Of a stretch of DNA of 64,000 nt, positions 16,016 through 24,278 are shown piece after piece (the first letter of the stretch is position 1; every line of letters begins with the position of its first letter). The DNA is taken from NCBI RefSeq assembly GCF_025989145.1, contig NZ_JAPDNQ010000002.1, positions 186,001-250,000 of the forward strand, given 5' to 3'. This DNA is from Microbacterium sp. SSM24 (GTDB lineage Bacteria > Actinomycetota > Actinomycetes > Actinomycetales > Microbacteriaceae). The position numbers and the translations under genes are program-made. The notes under the pieces were generated by a model that saw only the letters and a program-made list of their open reading frames with translations, was not told the DNA's origin and did no database searches.

Positions 16016-18604
16016 TCAGGCGATGCCCGCCCGGACGAGCGCCAGCGCCTCGCCGGCCCGCAGCGCCGTCCCCGAGTCCCACGCCTCCGCGCGGCGATCG
16101 GCGTCCAGCGCCGCAGCCACCCGCAGGCCGAGTGCGGCTTCCTCGCGGCGCGCGATGGGCCATGCGAGCAGACCGGCCCGCTCGCGCAGACCCGCGACGG
16201 CGCCGAGCGCGACGGCTGCACCGTAGGCGTCGGACTCGGCCACGGCGAGCTCGGCGAACGCGGTGAGCATGAAGCAGGCGGTGATCGTGCCCACCTGGTC
16301 GTCATCGATCTCGTGCAGGCATCCGCGCAAGTAGTCCCGCGCCGCGTCGAACGCGCCGGCGCGGACGTCGAGGACGGCCAGCTGGGTGCGGGCGCTGGAC
16401 GTGAGCCAGCGGTTCCCGAAGAGGGAGCCCAGCCGGTCTGCCTCGAGAAGGAATCGCCGGGCAGACTCGTCCCTTGCGAAGGTCGTCTCGAGCATTCCGA
16501 CGGTGAGCGCGGCGAACGCCATGAAGGCGTCGTCGTGTTCGCTGAACCCGTCGTACGCGAGGGTCGCGGCATCCAGTGCGCCGTCGAAGTCGTCGAGTAT
16601 CGGCAGGGTCCAGGAGACGGCCAGCTCGAGGGCGTGACGCAGCGCCGGCTCGTCGACCTGCTCTAGGACGGCCGGGATCTCGCGTGCGGCCGCGACCGCT
16701 CGGTCGTCGTCGCCGACGGCGACCGCTGTGACGGCCTGCGTCAGCAGCACCTCGGCCCGCGCTCGGTCGTCCCACGCGCTCGGATCGGCGCGGACGGTCA
16801 GATCGTCGACCCACTGCCGGCCCTCGAGGAGCCGGTCGTTCGTCTGCCAGTACAGCCACAGCGAGCGCAGGAGATGGGGCAGGCGGGCGGCGTCGTTGTC
16901 GAAGAACCAGGCGATCGCGACCCGAACATTCTCCTCTTCGACGCGGACGCGCTCCGCCCATGGCGTCGTGAGGTCGGCGGGAACGTCGTCGGTGTCGATC
17001 ACGCCCGCGAAGAACTCGGCGTGCCGGCGACGGATCTCGTCGTACCGCCCTCCCGCGGCGAGCTGCTCGGTGGCGAGCTCGCGAACGATCGTCAGCATGC
17101 GGAACCGCGGCTCGTCGGACGAGGCGTCGACTGACACCAGGCTGTGACCGGCGAGGGAGTCCAGACGGTCGAGGGTGTCGAACTCGTCGGCTGCGGCGAC
17201 CGCAGACGCGGCCGGGATCGACCAGCCGTCCGCGAACACGGAGAGCGTGGCGAGCAGATCGCGCTCCGCCTCGCCGAGCAGGTCCACGCTCCACTCGACG
17301 GTCGCGCGCAGCGTGCGCTGCCGCTCGGGGAGGTCAACGGGCCCCGTGCCGAGGCCGTCCAGCACGCTGGCCAGCCGCGCGAGCAGTGCCGGGGGATCGA
17401 GGAGCCGCGAGCGAGCGGCAGCCAGCTCGATCGCGAGCGGCACGCCGTCGAGGCGGCGGCAGATCTCGACGATCGCCGAGATGGTGTCGGGCGTCAGCGG
17501 CAGGTCGCGCCGGACGGCGCCGGCGCGCTCGAGGAAGAGCTGCACCGAGGGCAGCGCGACGCTGTCGTCGAAGGGGAGGTCCCGCCGCGTGCCGACATCG
17601 AGCGCGCCGAGCGAATACTCGTGCTCAGCGCGCAGACGGAGCGCGATCCGGCTGGTGACGAGGATCCGGAGCCCGTCGGTCGCGGTCAGCAGGTCGTCGA
17701 GCGCGGGCGCGATCGCGGTCAGCTGCTCGAGATTGTCCAGGATCAGCAGCGCGCGCCCACTCGAGAAGTGGTCCACGAGCGCGTCTCGCGCCGTGCGCGT
17801 GCCCTCGATCGTGACCCCGAGCGCAGCGGCCACGCGAGGCAGCACGTCCGCGGCATCCGTGACACTCGCAAGCGGCACGAACGACACACAGACGGCCGCG
17901 TCCTGCTCGACCTGCTCGCCGACGGCGATCGCGAGGCGGGTCTTCCCCATGCCGCCCGGCCCCGTGATGTTGACGAGGCGCACGTCGTCGCGGGCGAGCA
18001 GCCGTGTGACGGCCTCCACGTCGGCGGTGCGGCCGATGAGCGTCGTCGTGGTGACCGGCAGCGTGCGGCGCGCAGGAGGAGAGGATGCCGCGGCGGGCTC
18101 GGGCGGCAAGGGCATCGCCGAGGTCACGAAGCGCTCGCTCAGCAGCAGGGCGAGGTCGTCGCGGACCAGCCGGCCGAGCTCGCGAGTGCTGCGGAACGTC
18201 CGATAGGCATCGGTGCCTCGGGCGCGGATCTCATCGATCATCGCCTCCAGTCGCGGCTGGCGGTCGGCCGGCGCCTTCAGGTAGAGGAGTCGAGGTCGGC
18301 CGCCAGAGAGCCGGAACTCGTCCTCGAGCCCCGAGATGTCCATGCCGGGTCCGACCCAGCCATAGCTCTGCCAGTACAGCCCGATGAAGACATCCGACTG
18401 CGCGAGGTAGGCGCGATACAGCTCCTGCGGCGGGTGGGGCCTCGCGCCGAGCTCGAACATCACCGGTGCGAGGCCCAGCGACCCGATCGCACGGCGCACG
18501 GCCGTGCGCTCCTCCGCGAGCTCGGCGAGGGTCGAGCTGACGAACACGCGAAGGCGCTGGTCGGGCGTGCGGATCACGGCCGCAGGGGCATCGGGATCGG
18601 GCAT
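16016..18604 (-). CDS. DUF4062-STAND ATPase with helical repeats
   Basis: An 862-residue three-part protein. Residues about 17-110 are DUF4062 (VFVSSTLAELAEERTAVRRAI, then SDVFIGLYWQSYGW), a domain with TIR/SLOG-like character often fused to signalling ATPases. Residues 190-500 form a STAND/NB-ARC-type ATPase with Walker A GPGGMGKT (215-222), Walker B LLILDNLEQ (286-294) and the sensor VTSRIALRLRAEHEYSL. The C-terminal 350 residues are Ala-rich helices resembling TPR-like sensor repeats. There is no DNA-binding domain, so it is not an AfsR-type regulator. This layout fits NLR-like defence or stress sensors; that is inference. It stands alone between smc and ftsY, and the start ATG lies six bases after CATGAT. 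Confidence 0.85.
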   Translation of the reverse strand: MPDPDAPAAVIRTPDQRLRVFVSSTLAELAEERTAVRRAIGSLGLAPVMFELGARPHPPQELYRAYLAQSDVFIGLYWQSYGWVGPGMDISGLEDEFRLSGGRPRLLYLKAPADRQPRLEAMIDEIRARGTDAYRTFRSTRELGRLVRDDLALLLSERFVTSAMPLPPEPAAASSPPARRTLPVTTTTLIGRTADVEAVTRLLARDDVRLVNITGPGGMGKTRLAIAVGEQVEQDAAVCVSFVPLASVTDAADVLPRVAAALGVTIEGTRTARDALVDHFSSGRALLILDNLEQLTAIAPALDDLLTATDGLRILVTSRIALRLRAEHEYSLGALDVGTRRDLPFDDSVALPSVQLFLERAGAVRRDLPLTPDTISAIVEICRRLDGVPLAIELAAARSRLLDPPALLARLASVLDGLGTGPVDLPERQRTLRATVEWSVDLLGEAERDLLATLSVFADGWSIPAASAVAAADEFDTLDRLDSLAGHSLVSVDASSDEPRFRMLTIVRELATEQLAAGGRYDEIRRRHAEFFAGVIDTDDVPADLTTPWAERVRVEEENVRVAIAWFFDNDAARLPHLLRSLWLYWQTNDRLLEGRQWVDDLTVRADPSAWDDRARAEVLLTQAVTAVAVGDDDRAVAAAREIPAVLEQVDEPALRHALELAVSWTLPILDDFDGALDAATLAYDGFSEHDDAFMAFAALTVGMLETTFARDESARRFLLEADRLGSLFGNRWLTSSARTQLAVLDVRAGAFDAARDYLRGCLHEIDDDQVGTITACFMLTAFAELAVAESDAYGAAVALGAVAGLRERAGLLAWPIARREEAALGLRVAAALDADRRAEAWDSGTALRAGEALALVRAGIA

Positions 18605-18657
18605 GGCATCATCATGCCGCGAACGGGTGGATCACCGCTCGGCCGTAGGCTGGTGAC

Positions 18658-19530
18658 ATGGCAGAGAGCTCCTGGTCGCTCGGTCGCGCACTGCGCGGCA
18701 TGTTCGTCAAGCCCACGATCGACGAGACGACCTGGGAAGACCTCGAGACGGCGCTGCTGACCGCGGACTTCGGGCCGGACATCACCGAGCGCATCGTCGA
18801 CGAGCTGCGCGAGAAGGTGGAGCGGTTCCGCACCACGGACCCCCGCGATCTGCAGCGGATGCTGAAGGAGACGCTGGAAGAGCACTTCGCCAAGTTCGAC
18901 ACGACCCTCCGCCTCACCGAGCGACCCGCCGTCGTGCTCGTCGTCGGTGTGAACGGCGTGGGCAAGACGACGACGATCGGCAAGTTCGCGAAGTTCCTGC
19001 AGCGCTACGGGCGCACCGTGGTCGTCGGCGCCGCCGACACCTTCCGGGCGGCCGCGGTCGATCAGCTGGCGACCTGGGCGGAGCGCGGCGGAGCGCAGAT
19101 CGTCCGCCCGCAGCAGGAGGGGCAGGACCCGGCATCCGTCGCCTTTCAGACCATCGAGTACGCCAAGAGCACCGGCACCGAGATCGTTCTCGTGGACACC
19201 GCCGGCCGTCTGCACACCAAGGGCGGCCTCATGGACGAGCTCACCAAGATCCGTCGTGTGATCGAGAAGCAGGCCCCGATCAGCGAGGTTCTGCTGGTGC
19301 TCGATGCGACCACCGGCCAGAACGGCGTCATGCAGGCGCAGGCATTCCTCGAGCACGCGGGCGTCACCGGGCTCGTCCTCACGAAGCTCGACGGGTCGGC
19401 CAAGGGCGGGTTCGTGCTGGCCGTGCAGGAGCGCACCGGCATCCCGGTGAAGCTGCTCGGGCAGGGTGAGGGCATCGGTGACCTGACCGGCTTCACGCCG
19501 CACGTCTTCGCCGCGTCGCTCGTCGAATGA
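18658..19530 (+). CDS. ftsY: Signal recognition particle receptor FtsY
   Basis: The membrane-docking GTPase for co-translational protein targeting, partner of Ffh (encoded at 24279). The 290 residues contain only the helical N and GTPase G domains: VNGVGKTTTIGKFA (about 99-112), DTFRAAA, DTAGR and TKLDGSAKGG are intact. The acidic A domain seen in many FtsY proteins is missing, so this is a minimal NG form. ATG 18658 lies exactly six bases after TAGGCT (18646-18651), a leaderless-type start. Confidence 0.95.
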   Translation: MAESSWSLGRALRGMFVKPTIDETTWEDLETALLTADFGPDITERIVDELREKVERFRTTDPRDLQRMLKETLEEHFAKFDTTLRLTERPAVVLVVGVNGVGKTTTIGKFAKFLQRYGRTVVVGAADTFRAAAVDQLATWAERGGAQIVRPQQEGQDPASVAFQTIEYAKSTGTEIVLVDTAGRLHTKGGLMDELTKIRRVIEKQAPISEVLLVLDATTGQNGVMQAQAFLEHAGVTGLVLTKLDGSAKGGFVLAVQERTGIPVKLLGQGEGIGDLTGFTPHVFAASLVE

Positions 19531-19618
19531 CGGCCGCGCACGTGTCGCGCACGTAACGGATGCCCGCCACGCGGGCCCAGGACTTCCGCCTCGGCGCGCA
19601 GGCTGGTTTCATGGGGAC

Positions 19619-20119
19619 ATGGCGATCGAGCACGACTACTTCGGACTCCTCGAGTCGGGCCCCGACGGTTCGATCTTCTGGTCCGAGAACGTCGAGCTGG
19701 GGGATCAGTCCGTCACGGTCGACCTCACGGCGCCGGATCAGGACGACGTGTCGGAGGCGGCGCTCGACGTCGCCGCCGGACTCATCTCGGCGATCGAGGA
19801 CATCGACCGCAGCGCGCGCAATGCGATGGTCAACGAGCTCAGCGACCGCACGAGCGAGGTGACCGAGTACATCCTCCAGCAGCAGGACACCCTCGGCGAC
19901 GAGCTGGAAGAACTCCTCGTCGACATCTCGGGCGACGTCCACATCGACGTCATCCGCTCGCTTCAGCTCATGAGCATGACGATCCTCGCCGACGAGCACG
20001 GCGGATCCGACCCCTTCGCGGTGCTCGAATATGCGCTCGACCCCGACGCCACAGACGACGTGCTGCTGGTGAACCTCGACTCCGAGGGCGGCGTGATCAC
20101 CGTCACCAGCGCGGAGTAG
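19619..20119 (+). CDS. DUF2004-like acidic protein
   Basis: A 166-residue, strongly acidic soluble protein beginning MAIEHDYFGLLESG. It has a beta-rich start (SVTVDLTAP) and helical middle (DVAAGLISAIEDIDRSARN). It resembles the DUF2004 family, whose function is unknown. A CAGGCT hexamer (19599-19604) predicts a transcription start around 19611, leaving an eight-base leader with GGGGAC before ATG 19619. It converges on lipA across a duplicated hairpin element. Confidence 0.6.
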   Translation: MAIEHDYFGLLESGPDGSIFWSENVELGDQSVTVDLTAPDQDDVSEAALDVAAGLISAIEDIDRSARNAMVNELSDRTSEVTEYILQQQDTLGDELEELLVDISGDVHIDVIRSLQLMSMTILADEHGGSDPFAVLEYALDPDATDDVLLVNLDSEGGVITVTSAE

Positions 20120-20124
20120 CCGGA

Positions 20125-20246
20125 GCGGCGCACTCGACAACCGGGCTGTGCGCCCGGCGGTCACACCGCCTGGGCGTGTCTCGGTACACGCCTGCGGCGC
20201 ACTCGACAACCGGGCTGTTCGCCCCGGCGGTCACACCGCCTGGGCG
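20125..20246. repeat. Tandem copy of a hairpin element at the lipA 3' end
   Basis: Two near-identical 52-53 base units, 20125-20176 and 20194-20246, are separated by 17 bases. Each contains CACTCGACAACCGGGCTGT, a CCGGG...CCCGG hairpin and the perfect inverted repeat GGCGGT-CAC-ACCGCC. The second copy includes the last six codons and stop codon of lipA, so the first copy is a duplicate of a gene end. The units lie between two convergent genes and could act as a bidirectional terminator. The ACTCGACAA core might belong to a dispersed intergenic repeat family, which one window cannot show. Confidence 0.75.
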
Positions 20247-21256
20247 AACCCGCGTTCGACGTGCACGTCCTCGGCGATGTGCGCAAGGTTCGCGGGGATC
20301 TCGCGCCCCTTCGACAGCATCGACTGCGCCCAGAGCCGACCGGCGCGATACGACGAGCGCACGAGCGGGCCGGCCAGCACACCGAGGAACCCGATGCGCT
20401 CGGCCTCCGTCTTGAACGCGACGAACTCGTCCGGCTTCACCCACCGCGCAACCGGCAGGTGCCGCGGGGAGGGGCGCAGGTACTGCGTGATCGTGATGAT
20501 GTCCGTGCCGGCCTCATGGAGATCCTGCAGAGCCTGGACGACCTCCCCGGGCTCTTCGCCCATCCCGAGGATCAGGTTGGACTTCGTGATGAGGCCCGCC
20601 GCGCGAGCCTGGGTGAGCACGTCGAGCGACCGCTCGTAGCGGAACGCAGGACGGATGCGCTTGAAGATCCGGGGCACCGTCTCGACGTTGTGCGCGAAGA
20701 CCTCCGGCCTGCTGTCGAACACCTCGTCGAGCAGCGCCGGATCTCCGTTGAAGTCCGTGGCGAGGATCTCGACACCGGTGTTCGGATTCCGGGCGTGGAT
20801 CTGCCGCACGGTCTCGGCGTGCAGCCACGCGCCGCCGTCGGGCAGGTCGTCGCGGGCGACACCGGTCACCGTCGCGTAGCGCAGGTTCATGCGCACGACG
20901 CTCTCGGCGACGCGACGCGGTTCGTCGGTGTCGTAGTCGGCGGGCTTGCCGGTGTCGATCTGGCAGAAGTCGCACCGCCGCGTGCACTGGGACCCGCCGA
21001 TGAGGAAGGTGGCCTCGCGGTCTTCCCAGCACTCGTAGATGTTCGGGCAGCCCGCCTCCTGGCAGACCGTGTGCAGCTCCTCTGTCTTCACGAGGGAGTG
21101 GAGCGCCTGGTACTCGGGGCCTATCCGGGCCTTTGTCTTGATCCACTCGGGTTTGCGTTCGATGGGCGTCTGCGCGTTGCGGACCTCGAGCCGCAGCAGC
21201 TTGCGGCCGTCGGGTCCACTCGCGGGGGCGGCTCCCGGCGTCCCGCACGCGCTCAT
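20231..21256 (-). CDS. lipA: Lipoyl synthase
   Basis: A radical-SAM enzyme that inserts two sulfurs into octanoyl groups bound to lipoyl domains. The 341 residues hold both iron-sulfur sites: the auxiliary cluster Cys65, Cys70 and Cys76 ([12 protein letters not shown]) and the radical-[11 protein letters not shown] (91-98). The end motif R-S-S-Y (VRSSYRAG) is present. ATG 21256 overlaps the lipB stop by ATGA, so lipB and lipA are coupled. The last codons and the stop lie within a duplicated hairpin element. Confidence 0.96.
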   Translation of the reverse strand: MSACGTPGAAPASGPDGRKLLRLEVRNAQTPIERKPEWIKTKARIGPEYQALHSLVKTEELHTVCQEAGCPNIYECWEDREATFLIGGSQCTRRCDFCQIDTGKPADYDTDEPRRVAESVVRMNLRYATVTGVARDDLPDGGAWLHAETVRQIHARNPNTGVEILATDFNGDPALLDEVFDSRPEVFAHNVETVPRIFKRIRPAFRYERSLDVLTQARAAGLITKSNLILGMGEEPGEVVQALQDLHEAGTDIITITQYLRPSPRHLPVARWVKPDEFVAFKTEAERIGFLGVLAGPLVRSSYRAGRLWAQSMLSKGREIPANLAHIAEDVHVERGFAQAV

Positions 21257-21891
21257 GCCGGCACCGCCGCGAAGTCGGTCCCGAACACGCGCGACACCGT
21301 GCCGATGACGTCGCGCGGCGCGACATCCGCCCCGACGATCTCGCTGATCGTGGTGACCCCCGCATCGGTGATCCCGCACGGGATGATCCCGCGGAAGCCG
21401 GCGAGCGTGTTGTCGCAGTTCAGCGCGAAGCCGTGCATGGTGACGCCGCGCTGGACGCGCACGCCGATCGCCGCGACCTTGTCCTCGCCCAGCGGCCGAC
21501 GCACCCAGACGCCGCTGCGACCCTCGACGCGGTAGCCGTCCACCCCGTGCACCCGCAGCGCCTCGATGAGGAGGTGTTCGAGCCGGCGCACGTGCGCGAC
21601 GACGTCCACCGGCTCGGCGAGCCGCACGATCGGGTACCCGACGAGCTGGCCTGGCCCGTGCCAGGTGATCTTGCCGCCGCGATCGACGTCGACGACCGGT
21701 GTGCCGTCGGTGGGGCGTTCGTGGCGGGCGGTGCGCGCTCCCGCCGTGTAGACCGGCTGATGCTCGAGGAGCAGCAGGGTGTCGTCGCGCGCTCCCGCCA
21801 CCACGTCCGCGTGGATGCGCCGCTGGAGATCCCATCCGTCGAGATAGGGCACGTAGTCGGGGGAGAGGCCCACCGTCTGGATGTCGAGCAT
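21253..21891 (-). CDS. lipB: Octanoyl-[ACP]:protein octanoyltransferase
   Basis: Transfers octanoate from acyl carrier protein to lipoyl domains, the step before LipA. The 212 residues show [16 protein letters not shown] (72-87), the catalytic lysine K138 in KVAAIGVRV and the catalytic cysteine C172 in IIPCGI. ATG 21891 has AAGGAG six to seven bases upstream. A TAATAT hexamer about 40 bases upstream could be its -10, in an AT-rich patch shared with the divergent TetR-VOC gene. Confidence 0.95.
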   Translation of the reverse strand: MLDIQTVGLSPDYVPYLDGWDLQRRIHADVVAGARDDTLLLLEHQPVYTAGARTARHERPTDGTPVVDVDRGGKITWHGPGQLVGYPIVRLAEPVDVVAHVRRLEHLLIEALRVHGVDGYRVEGRSGVWVRRPLGEDKVAAIGVRVQRGVTMHGFALNCDNTLAGFRGIIPCGITDAGVTTISEIVGADVAPRDVIGTVSRVFGTDFAAVPA

Positions 21892-21923
21892 CGTGCTCCT
21901 TCGCTCGGAGAGATTTCTGGATC

Positions 21924-21939
21924 GCGTCCAATATTACGC
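21924..21939. promoter_or_regulatory. Possible operator between lipB and TetR-VOC gene
   Basis: The imperfect palindrome GCGT-CCAATATT-ACGC lies within a 23-base arrangement CGCGT...ACGCG (21923-21945). It sits in the only AT-rich patch of this intergenic region, between two divergent genes, one of which encodes a TetR-type regulator. TetR proteins usually bind such sites next to their own gene. Spacing and symmetry are imperfect, so this is a weak call. Confidence 0.3.
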
Positions 21940-21978
21940 TACGCGCGGCCCGAGGCAGCTCCCGGCTAGCGTGGCTGC

Positions 21979-22974
21979 ATGGGCAGCACGGGACGAGTCG
22001 GCAGGCCGAAGGCGTCGTCGAAGGAGACGCTCGCGGAAGCCGCGTGCGAGCTCTTCCTCGAGCAGGGGTTCGAAGCGACGTCGATCGCGGACATCACGAC
22101 GCGGGCCGGAGTGAGCCGCTCCAGCTTCTTCAACTACTTCGGCTCGAAGTCCGACATCCTGTGGGCGGGTCTGGACGAGAAGATCGCAGCGTTCGAAGCG
22201 CGACTGGTTCAGGACGAGAGTGCGGATGCCGCGATCGCCGTGCGCGCGGAGGCCGTGGCCGTGGCGCGCGACTTCGCTCCGGACAGCCTCGCCCTCGGCA
22301 TCGTGAACGCGGCCGCGATGGGATTGCAGGAGGAGCTGGAGCGCGAAGCATCCTTCCGGCGCTCGCGTATCGCCCGCGCCGTGTCCGAGCGCCTCATCCG
22401 CTCGGGCTCCGACCGCCTGCACGCCGAGGTCGCGGGCGCCGCATGGGGCGGGGCGGTGCTCGCGGCGATCGAGGCATGGGCGCACGACGGGGCGGGACGC
22501 ACGTCGCTGGCGCGGTTCCTCGAACGGGCGGCCGACTCCGCGGCTGCGGCCACGCCGACGTCTCCTGCCGGCGAGGTCGCGCAGCTGCGCGTCGTCGTTC
22601 AGGCGTCGGCATTCGAGCAGACCCTCGCCTTCTATCGCGACGTCGTCGGGATGCCCCAGGCCGAGGCGTACGAGGCCGAAGGCGGCGCGCGCGTGGCGAT
22701 CCTCGCGGCGGGCCGCGCCACGCTGGAGATCGCCAATCCGGCGCAGGTGGACTTCATCGACCGGGTAGAGACGGACGGGGATGCGCCGAGCGACCGCATC
22801 CGCCTCGCACTGGAGGTCGCAGACACCGATGCCGCTGTCGCGCGGCTCGACGCCGGAGGCGCCGAGGTCGAGGCATCCGCCCGCGTCACGCCCTGGAACT
22901 CGCGCAACGCCCGTCTGCGCGGCCCCGCCGGTCTTCAGCTGACGCTGTTCCAGGAGCTCGGGCCGGGGGAGTGA
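21979..22974 (+). CDS. TetR-family regulator fused to a VOC domain
   Basis: A 331-residue fusion. Residues 8-60 are a TetR DNA-binding domain with helix-turn-helix [20 protein letters not shown]. Residues 60-190 are the helical ligand/dimer domain. Residues about 197-331 form a vicinal-oxygen-chelate (glyoxalase/bleomycin-resistance) domain, beginning [24 protein letters not shown] and ending [13 protein letters not shown]. The VOC part may sense or bind a small molecule and so replace or extend the normal ligand pocket. ATG 21979 is six bases after TAGCGT (21967-21972), a leaderless start. It is divergent from lipB; the target genes are unknown. Confidence 0.85.
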   Translation: MGSTGRVGRPKASSKETLAEAACELFLEQGFEATSIADITTRAGVSRSSFFNYFGSKSDILWAGLDEKIAAFEARLVQDESADAAIAVRAEAVAVARDFAPDSLALGIVNAAAMGLQEELEREASFRRSRIARAVSERLIRSGSDRLHAEVAGAAWGGAVLAAIEAWAHDGAGRTSLARFLERAADSAAAATPTSPAGEVAQLRVVVQASAFEQTLAFYRDVVGMPQAEAYEAEGGARVAILAAGRATLEIANPAQVDFIDRVETDGDAPSDRIRLALEVADTDAAVARLDAGGAEVEASARVTPWNSRNARLRGPAGLQLTLFQELGPGE

Positions 22975-23041
22975 CGGGGTCTCGGACGAAACGCGCGCTG
23001 CCGGACACGTACGGAGTGAGACACCCGACGATGGAGGCAGC

Positions 23042-23725
23042 ATGACCCCCGATCTGCTCGATGACCGGCTCGACCGTTCAGCCCCTGCGACGCACGCACC
23101 GCGCGCCGCTGACGTGGCGACCATGATCTCGGAGGCGCGGGCGCAGGTCCCGCGGCCCCGCCGGCGGCGGGTGGCCGTCGCCGCCGGCGTGCTCGCCGCC
23201 GTGCTCGTGGGCGGCGCCGGCGTCGCCGCCGCGACCGACGGGTTCACGTGGGGGCCATGGGCCCAGGATCCCGTCGGCGCGGTGTCGTTCTCGATGACGA
23301 ACGGGTTCGACTGCGAGCTCCGGTTCAGCGAGTACGCGGGCGGCTCGGACCCGGGGTTCGTCGCAGACGTCAACCGCGCGCTCGAGGAGTGGTACGGGGC
23401 GACGGATGTCGTAGGGAGTGCGCGCGCGCTGATGCCTGCGAAGCTGGCGTACTGGAATGACCTCAAGAGCGAGGATGACCAAGCCGAGCTGGAGCGCCAG
23501 CTCGCGGAGCTGTCTCCGCAGGACCGTGCGGCTGCGATCGCGCACAATGCCTGGGTGGACGAGTGGACCGCATGGGAGCTCGCGGTGAGCGATCTCGAGT
23601 CCGAGGCGCTTCGTGAGGCAGGCTTCTCGGTTCCGGACGACCGTTTCGTGGGGACCGAGCGCATCAGCGGAATCCAGTGCCTCGACCCCGATGGCCAGCC
23701 CTACCTGCCGGGCGGCGATCAGTGA
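23042..23725 (+). CDS. Single-span membrane protein coupled to an ECF sigma gene
   Basis: A 227-residue protein with a 42-residue basic cytoplasmic start, one membrane helix (about residues 43-64, VAVAAGVLAAVLVGGAGVAAA) and an extracellular domain of 160 residues with two Cys (DCELRF, IQCLDP) that could form a disulfide. It overlaps the sigma-factor gene by GTGA and so is co-translated. The place and topology suggest an anti-sigma or sensor role, but the N-terminal part lacks the HxxxCxxC zinc motif of the common anti-sigma domain. I do not recognise the extracellular fold. Confidence 0.65.
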   Translation: MTPDLLDDRLDRSAPATHAPRAADVATMISEARAQVPRPRRRRVAVAAGVLAAVLVGGAGVAAATDGFTWGPWAQDPVGAVSFSMTNGFDCELRFSEYAGGSDPGFVADVNRALEEWYGATDVVGSARALMPAKLAYWNDLKSEDDQAELERQLAELSPQDRAAAIAHNAWVDEWTAWELAVSDLESEALREAGFSVPDDRFVGTERISGIQCLDPDGQPYLPGGDQ

Positions 23726-24213
23726 GTCGCGACGAACGTCGGCTGACGTCGGCGCTGAGCGCGGCATCCGCCGACCTCCTCGCGTACCTTCAGCGTCGGG
23801 TCGGCCACGACGACGCGCCCGACCTGCTCGGCGAGACGATGGTGGTCGCGTGGCGGCGCGTGGGGGAGCTGCCCGACGACCCGGAGCGCGCCCGCATGTG
23901 GCTGTTCGGCATCGCGCGGGGGACCCTCCTCAACCACGCCCGCGGGGAGCATCGCCGGTGGGCGCTGGCCGACCGCATCCGGTCGGCGTCGACGACGGAT
24001 GCCCCGCCCGCCGACGAGGGACTCGAGGTGCGCGATGCGATCGCCCGCCTCGACCCGGACGATGCGGAGCTCGTGCGCCTCGTCCACTGGGAGCGGATGA
24101 CGCTCGTGCAGGCCGCCGAGCTCCTCGGCATCCATGACTCGACGGCACGGACGCGCTACGCGCGCGTCAAGGAGCAGCTGCGTGCGGCCCTCGTCTCACC
24201 GGTGGAGGTGTGA
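23722..24213 (+). CDS. ECF-type RNA polymerase sigma factor
   Basis: A 163-residue two-domain sigma factor. Region 2 covers LLAYLQRRVGHDDAPDLLGE to WLFGIARGTLLNHAR; region 4 covers LVRLVHWERMTLVQAAELLG with a helix-turn-helix IHDSTARTRYARVKEQL. GTG 23722 overlaps the stop of the membrane-protein gene, and the conserved N-terminus SRDERRLTSAL follows it; an upstream ATG at 23677 lies inside that gene. The order is reversed from the usual sigma-then-anti-sigma. The extra domains of larger ECF groups are absent. Confidence 0.85.
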   Translation: MSRDERRLTSALSAASADLLAYLQRRVGHDDAPDLLGETMVVAWRRVGELPDDPERARMWLFGIARGTLLNHARGEHRRWALADRIRSASTTDAPPADEGLEVRDAIARLDPDDAELVRLVHWERMTLVQAAELLGIHDSTARTRYARVKEQLRAALVSPVEV

Positions 24214-24278
24214 GAACCGGAACACGTCGGCGGCGACGGCTCCGGAGCCGGTCGAAGGACGCGTAAACTCGGGGGATC

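Noticed and set aside
20125..20246. CRISPR array
   Set aside because: Only two units, a 17-base spacer and overlap with a gene end. There are no cas genes in the window.
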